From: CAZVFX01 sp964626565
GTDB lineage: Bacteria > Myxococcota_A > UBA9042 > CAIXZC01
Length of the DNA: 42,046 nucleotides
NCBI GenBank assembly: GCA_964626565.1
Contig: CAZVFX010000063.1
Location: forward strand, 1 to 42,046
Direction: 5' to 3'
Shown here: positions 31,625-40,350 of the stretch, in pieces
Position numbering within the stretch: position 1 is the stretch's first letter
Layout of the letters: the number at the start of each line of letters is the position of its first letter
Made by a program: the position numbers and the translations under genes
Notes under the pieces: generated by a model
The model's database searches: none
Told to the model about the DNA's origin: nothing
Seen by the model: only the letters and a program-made list of their open reading frames with translations

Positions 31625-33820
31625 ATGCAAAAGAAGATAAGAAATGGAATAGAATTGGTGCCGGTAGCCCGCCAGTTGGGCGAAATTGCACTGGAAAACG
31701 TGATGCACTGGCTTGGGAAAAAGCGTTTCCAGCCGTACCGGAACGCTATCCTGTCCATCGTCGAGCGCGGCGACTGGGAGTTGTTGGTTGACAGCTTCTA
31801 CCGCATGTTGCCATTTGGAACCGGGGGCCGTCGCGGCGCGGTGGGAGTCGGGCCCAATCGCATGAATCCCTACACTGTGACCACCTCTGTGCAGGGACAT
31901 TGCACACATCTCAAGCAGTTGCACTCGGGGGAGGCGCTGAAGGTAGTGTTGGCCGCCGATGTCCGGTGTTTCCTCGACTTGAGGAACCAGTATGACAAGG
32001 AGAGCCTCGGCATCCTTTACGGTCTGACTTCCAGGGACTTCTCGGTTATGGCGGCAGAGGTCTATGCCGCCAACGGGGTGGACGTGATCATGGCGGACCC
32101 GGGCATCGAGACCTATGTGTCCACGCCGGAGTTGTCGTTCCTGATCTACCGCCTGGGCGCTCACGGTGGCCTGAACATGTCGGCCTCACACAACCATCCC
32201 GACGACAATGGCGCCAAGTTCTACAACGGCGCGGGGGGGCAGGTTGTGCCGCCCGAGGATCAGCAACTTATCGAGATCGCCTCCACGGTTACCGAAGCGG
32301 TGACCGTGCCGTTTCAGGAGGCTGTGGGTAGCGGCCGGGTGCGCTTCCTTACCGATGAGGAGCGAAACGGCTATCTGGAGGAGAATCTGCGCTTGTCGCT
32401 GACGCCGTCGTCTCGTTCAGCCCGAATCGCATTCAGCCCGTTGCACGGGACTGGCCGCACCACTGCTTTGCCCATTCTCCGCCGGGCCGGTTTCTCCGTG
32501 TTCGTGACCGAATCCCAGGCAGAGTTTGACGGCGCATTTCCTTCCGCTCCGTTCCGCATTCCCAACCCGGAAGTTCCCAGCGCTATGGATGCAGTGATCG
32601 CTACCGGACGGCAACACGATTGCGACATTGCAATGGCGACGGACCCGGACGGGGATCGCCTGGGAGTGGCCATACCCGACCAGGAAGGCCGTTGGCACTG
32701 CCTTACCGGCAATCAGACGGGCCTGCTCATGGCTGACCACGTACTCTCAGAAAAAGAAAAAACCGGAGAGTTGAGGCCCACCAACTACCTGGTGAAAACC
32801 GAAGTTACCTCCAACCTGCTCAATCGTCTCGCCGATGCATATGGTGTGCGGGTTCTCGGGCATCTGCTGGTGGGGTTCAAGTATATTGGCGACGTGCTGG
32901 ATTGTGTCGCCCGAACTGGAAGGTGGGGCGATTTCGAAGCCGCTGAGTCCGACTTTCTCATGGGTATGGAAGAGAGCCTGGGCGTGTTGGCGTCTCCGGT
33001 CATCCGCGACAAGGACGCGGCCAACGGCGCGCTGTGGCTGGCGGAGCTGGCGGCCCGTTGTCGTGAGGATGGCATTTCCGTGCACCAGCGCCTGCGATCG
33101 CTGTACAAGCGGCACGGCTATTTCGGCACCGGCCTTAGGTCGGTAGTCATGGAAGGTGCGGTGGGCCTGGCTGACATCCGTCGTCTCCAGGCCGACTTGC
33201 GCGCTTCTCCCCCGGAGCGGATTGGGGGGCGGAAGGTGCTGGACTTCGCGGACCGGCAGGACGAATCGGGGGTTTTCGGCAAGGCCAAGAGTGAGACCGA
33301 CTTCCTCTCCCGCGATGTGCTGGTTTACCGGTTGGAAGGGGGAGTTCGACTTACCCTCAGACCTTCGGGAACGGAGCCGAAGAACAAGACTTACGCGGAA
33401 ATGTCTCTTGAGCCGTTGGGGGTGGACGCGGGCGACGACGCACTGGATGAAGATATGGGGCGGGTGAACCGGGAATTGAACCACCTTCTCAATTTGTGGG
33501 AAGTTGAGATGCTCGCGCGTCTCGGCATCGACTACCCTTACTATGCCACTCTGTTTTCCGATTCTCTGTCGCTGGCGAAGAAGAGGGAGTTTGTGACCAC
33601 GGTCGAGCCTGAGTTGAGGGGTCTCGCTACTGTCGCCGATCAGGAGGCCGCGGCCCGGGCGGAAGGGCTGATGGCGGCAATCGGTCCTTTGGAGATGCTT
33701 CTTGGCGGCCTGGCTGAAATGACATTGAACTGGGATGAACACGAGCGGGAAGGTTTCAGCCGCCTCCTCCAACTTGTTGAAGAGGGGCGAGCAGGCAGTT
33801 CCATCGCCCCCGGGGACTAG
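31625..33820 (+). CDS. Phosphoglucomutase/phosphomannomutase family, extended form
   Basis: An alpha-D-phosphohexomutase that interconverts sugar 1- and 6-phosphates through a phosphoserine. Visible motifs are FGTGGRRG (64-71), the active-site loop SASHNHPDDNGAK with Ser188, the metal loop DPDGDR (about 339-344), the sugar-specificity loop GMEES (about 447), and the phosphate clamp RPSGTEPKNK (about 578). The active-site loop differs from the usual TASHNP by a His before Pro. The 731 residues exceed the usual 450-600; the last 120 residues (about 610-731) are a helical extension without known motif. Glucose versus mannose use cannot be fixed. No Shine-Dalgarno site is visible. Next gene after 5 nt. 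Confidence 0.9.
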   Translation: MQKKIRNGIELVPVARQLGEIALENVMHWLGKKRFQPYRNAILSIVERGDWELLVDSFYRMLPFGTGGRRGAVGVGPNRMNPYTVTTSVQGHCTHLKQLHSGEALKVVLAADVRCFLDLRNQYDKESLGILYGLTSRDFSVMAAEVYAANGVDVIMADPGIETYVSTPELSFLIYRLGAHGGLNMSASHNHPDDNGAKFYNGAGGQVVPPEDQQLIEIASTVTEAVTVPFQEAVGSGRVRFLTDEERNGYLEENLRLSLTPSSRSARIAFSPLHGTGRTTALPILRRAGFSVFVTESQAEFDGAFPSAPFRIPNPEVPSAMDAVIATGRQHDCDIAMATDPDGDRLGVAIPDQEGRWHCLTGNQTGLLMADHVLSEKEKTGELRPTNYLVKTEVTSNLLNRLADAYGVRVLGHLLVGFKYIGDVLDCVARTGRWGDFEAAESDFLMGMEESLGVLASPVIRDKDAANGALWLAELAARCREDGISVHQRLRSLYKRHGYFGTGLRSVVMEGAVGLADIRRLQADLRASPPERIGGRKVLDFADRQDESGVFGKAKSETDFLSRDVLVYRLEGGVRLTLRPSGTEPKNKTYAEMSLEPLGVDAGDDALDEDMGRVNRELNHLLNLWEVEMLARLGIDYPYYATLFSDSLSLAKKREFVTTVEPELRGLATVADQEAAARAEGLMAAIGPLEMLLGGLAEMTLNWDEHEREGFSRLLQLVEEGRAGSSIAPGD

Positions 33821-33825
33821 TCGTC

Positions 33826-35466
33826 ATGCGCCGGCTCTACGTTTCACTGTTTCTGCTCCTCATCTTGCCGGTTCCGGCAGCTCAGGCATTTCAACTATCG
33901 GAAGAGCAACTGGCCCAATTCGATTCGCCGGCCAGCCCCTACAAAGTCAGTCCGGAAATGGTCCCCGCGGTGCGGGCGCTGTTAAGCCCATATGACATGG
34001 ACGCGGAGTTCCCCGGCGGATGGATACTGGATGGCATTACCATCGAGCGATTCTACGTACGCCTGACATTTCTGAAAGGCTCAGCCAGTTTCCATGCGGT
34101 GTTGTTGCCATCGGTGGTGGAAGTGGACGAGCAATCTGCCGCCACCGAGTCGTTCAAGATCGTTACCGAAGGGCAGGCAGACCCCGCGGCCATGTCTGCG
34201 CTAATCGCCGCGATAGGAAAGAACGATCAAGCCGGCTTCTGGCCCAAGGCCCCGGCCCTGGTGACTCAGGAAGGCCGCAAAGTCCCGCCATCGGTCAGGA
34301 AAGTGCACTATTCCGAACTGCTGGGTGATTTCTTCCTGCTCCTGCTGCTGGCCGGAGTGGTACTGGCCGCCCCGGCCTTCAGGAAGGTCTTTGCCGGACG
34401 GACTATCGGCTGGTGGTGGCTGCTGGTCGGGGTCGGGCTGCTCGCGGTGGGACTGCGGGTACTTTTCTTTGTGGCCTGGGGAGAAGACCAGTCCCACGCG
34501 GTCTGGACTCCATCTGCGGACCTGCCCCACGTCTCGCTGGCCTGGTTTCTCAATACCATCAGCCGGTTCTTTGTCGTAACCTTGAATCTGGTGACGATGC
34601 TTAACATTGCGGCCGGCGCGCTCACTGTCGTCGGAATCTTCCTGATGTGCTCCCTGGCGTTCCCCGGTTTGTTGGCGCCTGCGTTGGCCGCCCTTTTTGT
34701 GGCGACCTTGCCCGCACATGTGGCGTTGTCTGCGAGCGTAACCGTAATGATCCCTTTTTCCGCGCTCCTGGTCTGGACGTTTGTTACCCTGTCAGTGTAT
34801 GAGCGCACCGGTTCAGCCCCAGCCCATTTTCTCGCGGCTCTGCTCGGGGTTTTTACGCTTTTTGCAAGGCCGGAAGCGTTGGTCTTCGTGGTGCCCTTGA
34901 TGCTGTTCTACGCGGCTCGGGTGCGCCCGAGGGATTGGCTGAAGCCGACATTCTTCGCACCCTTCCTGTTCCTCGCTGCGGCACTGGTCATAAGATGCCT
35001 GACGTTGTCCGATGCCCCTTCGAGTGGGGAGCGAATTCTCTCGTGGGAGGTTGAAGTGGGGGGGATGTTCAACAATCTAGGGGTGTGGTTTTTCGACCTC
35101 GGGCGGGTGCCCCTGGTGGGAATGTTGTTGTGGGCAGCCGGAATCGCGGCCCGCCCCTGGCGCCGCGATTTGGCGGGGTCACTTGTCGTCGGGTGCTGGC
35201 TGCTGCTGGGTTTCGCAGTCTATTTTCACGTGGACCTTACGGATACATTCCAGGGAGGACGGGCGTTTCTGTTCTTCGTGCCGCCCCTGGCCTGGCTGGC
35301 CGCGAGCGGGGCTACCATGCTCAACAGCTTGTCTCGCGGCAAGCGCGTGTGGGCGACCATTCTGGTGGTTATCTGGCTTCTGGCAACGCCCTTCATTCAT
35401 TACTCGGCCGTCAGGCAGGACTACAAGGCGCTTGATTATGCCACCAACTTCCTCAGAGAGGTCTAA
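33826..35466 (+). CDS. Signal-peptide plus GT-C-like polytopic membrane protein
   Basis: A 546-residue protein with an N-terminal signal peptide (AQA/F cleavage after residue 21), an extracytoplasmic domain of about 145 residues (22-165), then about ten membrane helices to the C-terminus, which is typical of GT-C glycosyltransferase or flippase-type proteins. No clear Asp-based GT39 or GT87 motif is seen, so enzymatic activity is a guess. The N-terminal soluble domain is not recognised. The gene starts 5 nt after the phosphohexomutase stop, so it is co-transcribed; together they suggest envelope glycan synthesis. Confidence 0.65.
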   Translation: MRRLYVSLFLLLILPVPAAQAFQLSEEQLAQFDSPASPYKVSPEMVPAVRALLSPYDMDAEFPGGWILDGITIERFYVRLTFLKGSASFHAVLLPSVVEVDEQSAATESFKIVTEGQADPAAMSALIAAIGKNDQAGFWPKAPALVTQEGRKVPPSVRKVHYSELLGDFFLLLLLAGVVLAAPAFRKVFAGRTIGWWWLLVGVGLLAVGLRVLFFVAWGEDQSHAVWTPSADLPHVSLAWFLNTISRFFVVTLNLVTMLNIAAGALTVVGIFLMCSLAFPGLLAPALAALFVATLPAHVALSASVTVMIPFSALLVWTFVTLSVYERTGSAPAHFLAALLGVFTLFARPEALVFVVPLMLFYAARVRPRDWLKPTFFAPFLFLAAALVIRCLTLSDAPSSGERILSWEVEVGGMFNNLGVWFFDLGRVPLVGMLLWAAGIAARPWRRDLAGSLVVGCWLLLGFAVYFHVDLTDTFQGGRAFLFFVPPLAWLAASGATMLNSLSRGKRVWATILVVIWLLATPFIHYSAVRQDYKALDYATNFLREV

Positions 35467-36816
35467 GTGGTGATCCCGGCCGCCACAAGAACCCGGGCAT
35501 GGTGTTGGGCCCGACCGCTTCAGCTTGCGCTTTGTGCGCAACTGGTCATATCTGCGGCGGCTTGCTCCCGGGATGGCGACGGGTCTGCCGCGCAGGGGCC
35601 CCCGGTTGAACCGGGCGGGGCGCCCCGTTCCGTGTCCCAGGAACCTGCTTCGACGCCGCCCAAGCCTGCGCTCAGACTGAAGGTCTACCCGGATATGGCG
35701 GTGCCCGGAAAGGAGGTGGTGCTCGAGGCGGAGGTAATGCCCGGGGATCCCACCGGGACAAGGAAGGTGACCTTCGTTGCGGTGTCCGACCCTTGCGAGG
35801 GTGAGCTGGTTCAGGATGGGGCGCGCGCCGTGTATCACGTGCCGCCCAAGTGCCGGGGTTCGGGGATCACTCTTGAATGCCGGGTGACCGGGCCGTTTGG
35901 CCAACTGGCGAAAGCGGTAACCATGGATATCAAGAAGAGCGCCCACATGGAGTCGGTGGTGATCAACTACCCGATGCCCGGCAACCGGGTGTGGGCTCCA
36001 ATCTACATTGGCTGGGACAAGACTCTGTACCAGAATCGCGTTGAGACGCTCTCGTTTTCCGTGAAACGGCGCAAGCACATCATCCTTGAGACCATGCAGT
36101 TTGCTCCCGACGCCATGGTGGAGTTGGACATTCCCCCTTCTCCGGACCCGGTGGTGCTGACCGCCCGGGCTTCGGGAGGGAGCACCGAGACGGCATTGCT
36201 GAGAGTGTTCGACCGCAAGGCGCCGGAGTGGTCCTCCAACGTGCTCTTGATCGACAGCTTCGCGCTGGCGGACATCAACAGCCTGGAGGAAGAGCGCATC
36301 GTGCTGAATGACGGCGGCAAGGTGGTGCTCGGGGCCGGCGTACGAGTGTCGGCTGAGGGAGAGCGGAACTTCCTCTACATGAAGTACCACGTCTCCAAGG
36401 CGGCTCGTTACTCGAAGAAGAACGCGCGCCTGGGAGTGAAAGAGATGGTTCGAATGCGCTCGGCCACGAAAGCCGCGTACAAGAACGTGCGGGTGTGGCT
36501 GCGGGGCGAGCCGGCGCGTCAGCCGGCCGCACCGGTGTACGTGGAAGTTGTGGGCAGCAAGGGGTCCCGGAGGACGTTCAAGATTGTGCGGTTGCGGGAG
36601 ACCTGGAGACAGTACTACTTCCCTTTGAACAAGGCGCTGCGAAAGGCGGGCGAATCTGTACGGGAAGTGTCGATCTTCCTGGATGCCAAAGACGTCATGC
36701 CGCCGCTCGGCCACATCATGTTTGGCGGCCTGTACCTCGAACCTCACTATGTGAAGAAAGCCAAAGAGCCTGAACCGCCTGCAGAGGAGGAGGACCCGGC
36801 TCCCGCGGATCAGTAG
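35467..36816 (+). CDS. Probable lipoprotein with carbohydrate-binding-like C-terminal domain
   Basis: A 449-residue protein starting GTG directly after the previous stop. A basic N-terminus and hydrophobic stretch end at a Cys in SAAAC (about residue 33), a plausible but weak lipobox. The next 35 residues are Gly/Pro/Ser-rich. A beta-rich middle part follows (about 60-240), then a C-terminal domain (about 255-435) with strands YKNVRVWLRGE, VYVEVVGSKGSRRTFKIV, ETWRQYYFPLN and IMFGGLYLEP. That looks like a galactose-binding or CBM-type beta-sandwich. The tail is Glu/Pro-rich. Its 3' end overlaps the 3' end of pduT by 7 bp, with no terminator between the convergent units. Confidence 0.6.
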   Translation: MVIPAATRTRAWCWARPLQLALCAQLVISAAACSRDGDGSAAQGPPVEPGGAPRSVSQEPASTPPKPALRLKVYPDMAVPGKEVVLEAEVMPGDPTGTRKVTFVAVSDPCEGELVQDGARAVYHVPPKCRGSGITLECRVTGPFGQLAKAVTMDIKKSAHMESVVINYPMPGNRVWAPIYIGWDKTLYQNRVETLSFSVKRRKHIILETMQFAPDAMVELDIPPSPDPVVLTARASGGSTETALLRVFDRKAPEWSSNVLLIDSFALADINSLEEERIVLNDGGKVVLGAGVRVSAEGERNFLYMKYHVSKAARYSKKNARLGVKEMVRMRSATKAAYKNVRVWLRGEPARQPAAPVYVEVVGSKGSRRTFKIVRLRETWRQYYFPLNKALRKAGESVREVSIFLDAKDVMPPLGHIMFGGLYLEPHYVKKAKEPEPPAEEEDPAPADQ

Positions 36817-37358
36817 AGAGTAGGTTTCACACTTTCGTGTGGGGCGGGGATGATCTCGTGGCGGATCAGTTGGCCCGATGTTACCGCTTCCACGGCTGCA
36901 GACATCGCGGCTTCCACTTCATGGAGGTCGCCGGTGAGTGTCATGTACGCCTTGCCACCCAGACCGTTGGCCAGTCTCACCTCGATGAGGGTGATCTCCG
37001 CTGCCTTGCACGCGGCGTCCGCGGCGATGACACATGAGGGGCAGACCCAGGTTTCCAGCAGGCCCACCGATAGGATCTCAGGAACAGGGTTGGCGCCCTG
37101 GATGGCCGGCAGCACCTGGGGATGCAGGTTTTCGATGATGATGCTGTCGGTCATGGTGTAGCCGCCATAGTGTTGGCCGGCCTCCATGGCCTCCTTCACA
37201 TCATCGACCTCCCCCGTTATGATGATGATGAATTTTCCGGGGCAGATCGGATGGTTGTTCAGAACCTTGATCGGAGCGCGTTTGGCCATCGCATCGCAAG
37301 CCACGCTGCCCCTCGCCAGACTGTTGAGCTCGACAATTCCCAGAGCTGGATTCTTCAT
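36810..37358 (-). CDS. pduT: PduT-like tandem-BMC shell protein with Fe-S pore
   Basis: A bacterial microcompartment shell trimer subunit with two BMC domains (about 1-92 and 95-182, the second starting ILSVGLLETW). In Salmonella PduT, Cys38 in the sequence ICPGKF binds a [4Fe-4S] cluster at the trimer pore; here Cys39 in HPICPGKF is its equivalent. GLGGKAYMTLTGDL and PAPHESV also match. Unlike Salmonella PduT, domain 2 has VCPSC (Cys106 and Cys109, CxxC) where Salmonella has SVAAC, plus Cys117. Length (182) is that of PduT. A GAGG and an AAGG precede the ATG; it lies 3 nt after pduS and is certainly co-transcribed. No other shell or cargo gene is in the window. Confidence 0.92.
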   Translation of the reverse strand: MKNPALGIVELNSLARGSVACDAMAKRAPIKVLNNHPICPGKFIIIITGEVDDVKEAMEAGQHYGGYTMTDSIIIENLHPQVLPAIQGANPVPEILSVGLLETWVCPSCVIAADAACKAAEITLIEVRLANGLGGKAYMTLTGDLHEVEAAMSAAVEAVTSGQLIRHEIIPAPHESVKPTLY

Positions 37359-37361
37359 GCC

Positions 37362-38687
37362 TTATGCCTCGATTACGATTCGGTCAGGGGTTATGGCAGC
37401 GACAGTCCCGGAGATGCTGGCGTGGAGGTTCGCGCCTAAGGCTCCCTCCGGGATCCCTGCCACCAGGTCCCCCTTGTTCACAACGTCCCCTTCCTTGACC
37501 TGCGGCTGAGAAGGTGCGCCGATGTGCTGAGACAGCAGCAATTCGACCCTTCTGATGGTGGTGATGTCCCCCTTGAAATGGAGGTGGCCCGCATAGTTGG
37601 TCATGCCGCATCGGGCCAGCGTCCGCGTCTTCGGTATCTTGGTGTAGGCGTAGCCGTGGCGGACCTCTTTCGGCTGCCGGTGATGAGGGTTTTTCACCCC
37701 TCCTCGCGCCAACTGCTTCTTGACCTGTGCGAAGACGTTCCGCGGTGACAGGTAGAGGGGGCAGGCGATGGTCTCGCAAATGCCGCAAAGGCAGCAGATG
37801 TGCGCCTGCGTGAGCTGGTACGACGGCTCATCGCTGCGCGTGATCACCGCCCGCATCACTTTGTGAGGTTCCAGATCGTGACCCAACTGGTAGCGTGGGC
37901 ACAGGTCGGTGCATTCGCGGCATTGGCAGCACACGGAGATGGTGCGAATCAACTCCATGTTGTCGGGCATGGTGCGGCGCACGACAAATGGATGGTCGGC
38001 AGGGGCGACGATGAGGCCCGACGTGGTCTTTCGCACGACGCCGTCGAGACCCACGGATATGCGGCCCATCATGGGGCCGCCGTCGATCACCGCCGGATTT
38101 TCGATCTTGGGCCCGCCCGCGGCAGCAATGGCATCCTTCACCGGCGTGCCGACGGGGAACCGATAGACGCCGGGGCTCCACACGTCGCCGTTAATGGTAA
38201 CCACCCTGTCGGTAACCGGGATTCCGGTCAGCGAACGGTGGACGTTGTAGAGGGTCTCCACGTTGTCCACGACCACGCCCACGGAAAGGGGGATTCCGCC
38301 TTCCGGCACGATACGGCCGGTGCACTCGTAGACCAGGGAGTGTTCATCGCCTGAAGGGTAGAACGCACCCAGCTTCACGATGGTGAGATCAGGGTGGCCT
38401 CCGAGCAACTCCTCATACGCCGCGATCGCGTCCTCATACACCGCCTTCAACGCGATTATGCCCTGGCCCGCGCCGGTGGCCTGCATCATGGTTTCAAGCC
38501 CGGCGATAATCTCCCGGGCGTGCATTTCCTGCAGATTCTGATCGGAGTAAAGCAGCGGTTCGCACTCGGATCCGTTGGCAATGACGATGTCCACAGAGCT
38601 TTGCGCCTTGACGTGGGTCGGGAATCCGGCGCCCCCGGCTCCAATTACCCCCGCATTCATAATCGCATCTGCAATACCGCCGGACAT
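37362..38687 (-). CDS. pduS: PduS-like flavin/Fe-S cobalamin reductase
   Basis: PduS is an RnfC-related flavoprotein that passes electrons, in known systems to cobalamin inside the propanediol microcompartment, and is thought to interact with PduT. The 441-residue product has the FMN/NADH-binding region GVIGAGGAGFPTH (13-25) and SECEPLL, a beta-grasp-like middle, two ferredoxin motifs CxxCxxCxxxCP (253-264) and CxxCxxCxxxxCP (298-310), and a C-terminal barrel-sandwich segment GDVVNKGDLVAGIPEG. Two [4Fe-4S] clusters are expected. ATG 38687 is chosen over GTG 38711 because GGAGG lies 7 nt before it. The upstream gap has an AT-rich 7-bp triple repeat. Confidence 0.93.
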   Translation of the reverse strand: MSGGIADAIMNAGVIGAGGAGFPTHVKAQSSVDIVIANGSECEPLLYSDQNLQEMHAREIIAGLETMMQATGAGQGIIALKAVYEDAIAAYEELLGGHPDLTIVKLGAFYPSGDEHSLVYECTGRIVPEGGIPLSVGVVVDNVETLYNVHRSLTGIPVTDRVVTINGDVWSPGVYRFPVGTPVKDAIAAAGGPKIENPAVIDGGPMMGRISVGLDGVVRKTTSGLIVAPADHPFVVRRTMPDNMELIRTISVCCQCRECTDLCPRYQLGHDLEPHKVMRAVITRSDEPSYQLTQAHICCLCGICETIACPLYLSPRNVFAQVKKQLARGGVKNPHHRQPKEVRHGYAYTKIPKTRTLARCGMTNYAGHLHFKGDITTIRRVELLLSQHIGAPSQPQVKEGDVVNKGDLVAGIPEGALGANLHASISGTVAAITPDRIVIEA

Positions 38688-38729
38688 CCCGTCACCTCCC
38701 AGACACAGCACGATACACCCTACACAAAG

Positions 38730-38750
38730 AATTGAGAATTGAAAATTGAA
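38730..38750. repeat. Three tandem 7-bp AT-rich repeats
   Basis: AATTGAG, AATTGAA and AATTGAA occur in a row (38730-38750), in a 69-bp gap between the PD40 lipoprotein gene and pduS. The tract stands out as AT-rich in a GC-rich window. It could be a binding site array upstream of pduST, a recombination scar, or a small spacer repeat. Confidence 0.6.
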
Positions 38751-38756
38751 ATCTGT

Positions 38757-40265
38757 CTACTGAATCGGTGGCACAGCGGTGAGCCAGATAGCCTTGAACT
38801 TCGGGTTGTAGGTCAACTGTTTCTTGTGCTTGCCGGCCAGGACGGAGGCGACAAAAACCTCACTGCTCTGCTTGACGTTGGCCGACCTCTCGGAGAGGCG
38901 GGTTTCCATGTCGGCGCCGTACACCGGGGTCGCAAGGAATGCGATGGCCTGCTCGTCGGGAGAAAGGTGGAAGTGGTCGATGGCCGTGTTGAGCACCCCG
39001 TCGGTGCGCTGGTTTCTGGTCAGGTTGGTGAACGTGGACTGCTCGAATACTCCGAACTTCATTTTTGAGGTGGGCATGGCGAGCACGTCGGTAAACGGCT
39101 TGGTCTTGGGGTCGCAGTTGGACGAGGCGATGAACAGCAGGTTGTGCCCGTCGTTGGTGAATTGGGGTTGGTCCACGTCGTTGAATTTCCAATCCGACAT
39201 GGAGATCTGGGCGCACGAATCGCTGGCGTAGTCCTTGCCGGGCGTGCCCATAAGTACCAGTTTGTCATGGTTGCCGAAGTCAGTGTCGTACATGCGCAAC
39301 TGAAGTTTGTCTTTCAGTTTTGCGAAGTAAGCGAGTTTCTTGCCGTCTCCGGAGAGAGCCAGGGGATCCAAGTCGGAGAAATTGCTGCCCGTCCCCGTGC
39401 AATGGTCGTCCTGAAATCCTCCCGGGCATTCGTAATCCAGTTCCTCGAGCACTCCGTTGCGCCACACATAGATGCGGAAACTGCGGATGGTGGGTGAGTT
39501 GAACGCCAGGGTGCTTCCGTCCGCGCTGGCAACGAAGTGGCCGTCGGTTATGTGCTGCCCGTCCTGGTAATCCGGATCGTCATCGGGAGGGATCAGGAAG
39601 AGAGAATCGGGTTGGTCGATGTAGGTGAGGTCGTACCGGTAGACGATGAACTGGCAGCCGGGGTCGTCGCAGTATTTCACCTGCGAGAAGTAGAGGAAGT
39701 CCCCGGCGAACGCGGTATCGACGATATTCTTGAAGTAGGTTCCTTTTACCATGGCCACTTCGAGGTCGGCGTTGAACTTGCCGATCTGGAATGCGAACCC
39801 GGTCTGCCCCGGCTTCTCCACCGTGACCAGGATCCAGGTAAGCGTCTGGTCAACCACGCACCCCAGGTTGCAGGAGCAGGGCGCCTTGGTAAGAGGGGTG
39901 CCATCGGGCTTTCTGGCCAGTACGAGTTGGCACGCGTCGGGGTCAATGGAGAAGGTGGTCAGCGCCAGCGGTTTGTGTACCTGGGGAGCCATGGGGTTAC
40001 GGCCTTTGGAGTCCACGATGTACAGATCGCTCTTGTCGAGGTTGTCGTTGGGGACCATGCCTTTGTAGACGAAGGGAATGACAAAGTCGGGTACTTCCCA
40101 CTCGGTGCTGTCGATGTCCTTGTCCGGGTTGCCGGTGTCCTTGTTCCCGATACTTACGTCTTCGGGTGGGACCCACAGGTCGGAGACGCTTAACTTCTGG
40201 TCAGTTTCATTACCGCAGGCCCCCACCATCGTGAACCCGACAAATAGAACAACCAGGAATCTCAT
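38757..40265 (-). CDS. PD40/TolB-like beta-propeller lipoprotein
   Basis: A 502-residue protein with a lipobox MVGAC (Cys17), an Asp/Pro-rich linker (about 20-60), and repeated short strands typical of PD40/TolB-type propellers: HFVASADGSTLAFNS, ALSGDGKKLAYFAKL, QPQFTNDGHNLLFIAS and HLSPDEQAIAFLA. The Asp-Gly turn and following hydrophobic strand recur about every 50-60 residues in the C-terminal half. The first half has paired Cys (CSCNLGC) and a CDDPGC loop. Function unknown; cell-surface sensing or substrate binding is possible. AGGAGGGG lies 4-11 nt upstream of the ATG; a good promoter is just before it. It ends 69 bp before pduS. Confidence 0.8.
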   Translation of the reverse strand: MRFLVVLFVGFTMVGACGNETDQKLSVSDLWVPPEDVSIGNKDTGNPDKDIDSTEWEVPDFVIPFVYKGMVPNDNLDKSDLYIVDSKGRNPMAPQVHKPLALTTFSIDPDACQLVLARKPDGTPLTKAPCSCNLGCVVDQTLTWILVTVEKPGQTGFAFQIGKFNADLEVAMVKGTYFKNIVDTAFAGDFLYFSQVKYCDDPGCQFIVYRYDLTYIDQPDSLFLIPPDDDPDYQDGQHITDGHFVASADGSTLAFNSPTIRSFRIYVWRNGVLEELDYECPGGFQDDHCTGTGSNFSDLDPLALSGDGKKLAYFAKLKDKLQLRMYDTDFGNHDKLVLMGTPGKDYASDSCAQISMSDWKFNDVDQPQFTNDGHNLLFIASSNCDPKTKPFTDVLAMPTSKMKFGVFEQSTFTNLTRNQRTDGVLNTAIDHFHLSPDEQAIAFLATPVYGADMETRLSERSANVKQSSEVFVASVLAGKHKKQLTYNPKFKAIWLTAVPPIQ

Positions 40266-40285
40266 GTTCCCCTCCTGTTCGGTCT

Positions 40286-40314
40286 ATTCTACTGGAATGG
40301 GAGAGACACCTCAA
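40286..40314 (-). promoter_or_regulatory. Good sigma70-type promoter of the PD40 lipoprotein gene
   Basis: On the minus strand TTGAGG (40314-40309) and TAGAAT (40291-40286) are separated by exactly 17 nt, 4/6 and 5/6 matches. Transcription would start near 40279, giving a leader of about 14 nt before the ATG at 40265. The promoter could also drive pduST by read-through. Confidence 0.55.
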
Positions 40315-40350
40315 CGTTGAAAGCGGGCCGCGGCCATCAGTTCGGATTCG

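Noticed and set aside
35179..36747. Long open frame on the minus strand (522 codons)
   Set aside because: Antisense to the GT-C-like and lipoprotein genes; translation is His/Arg-rich and unlike any protein family.
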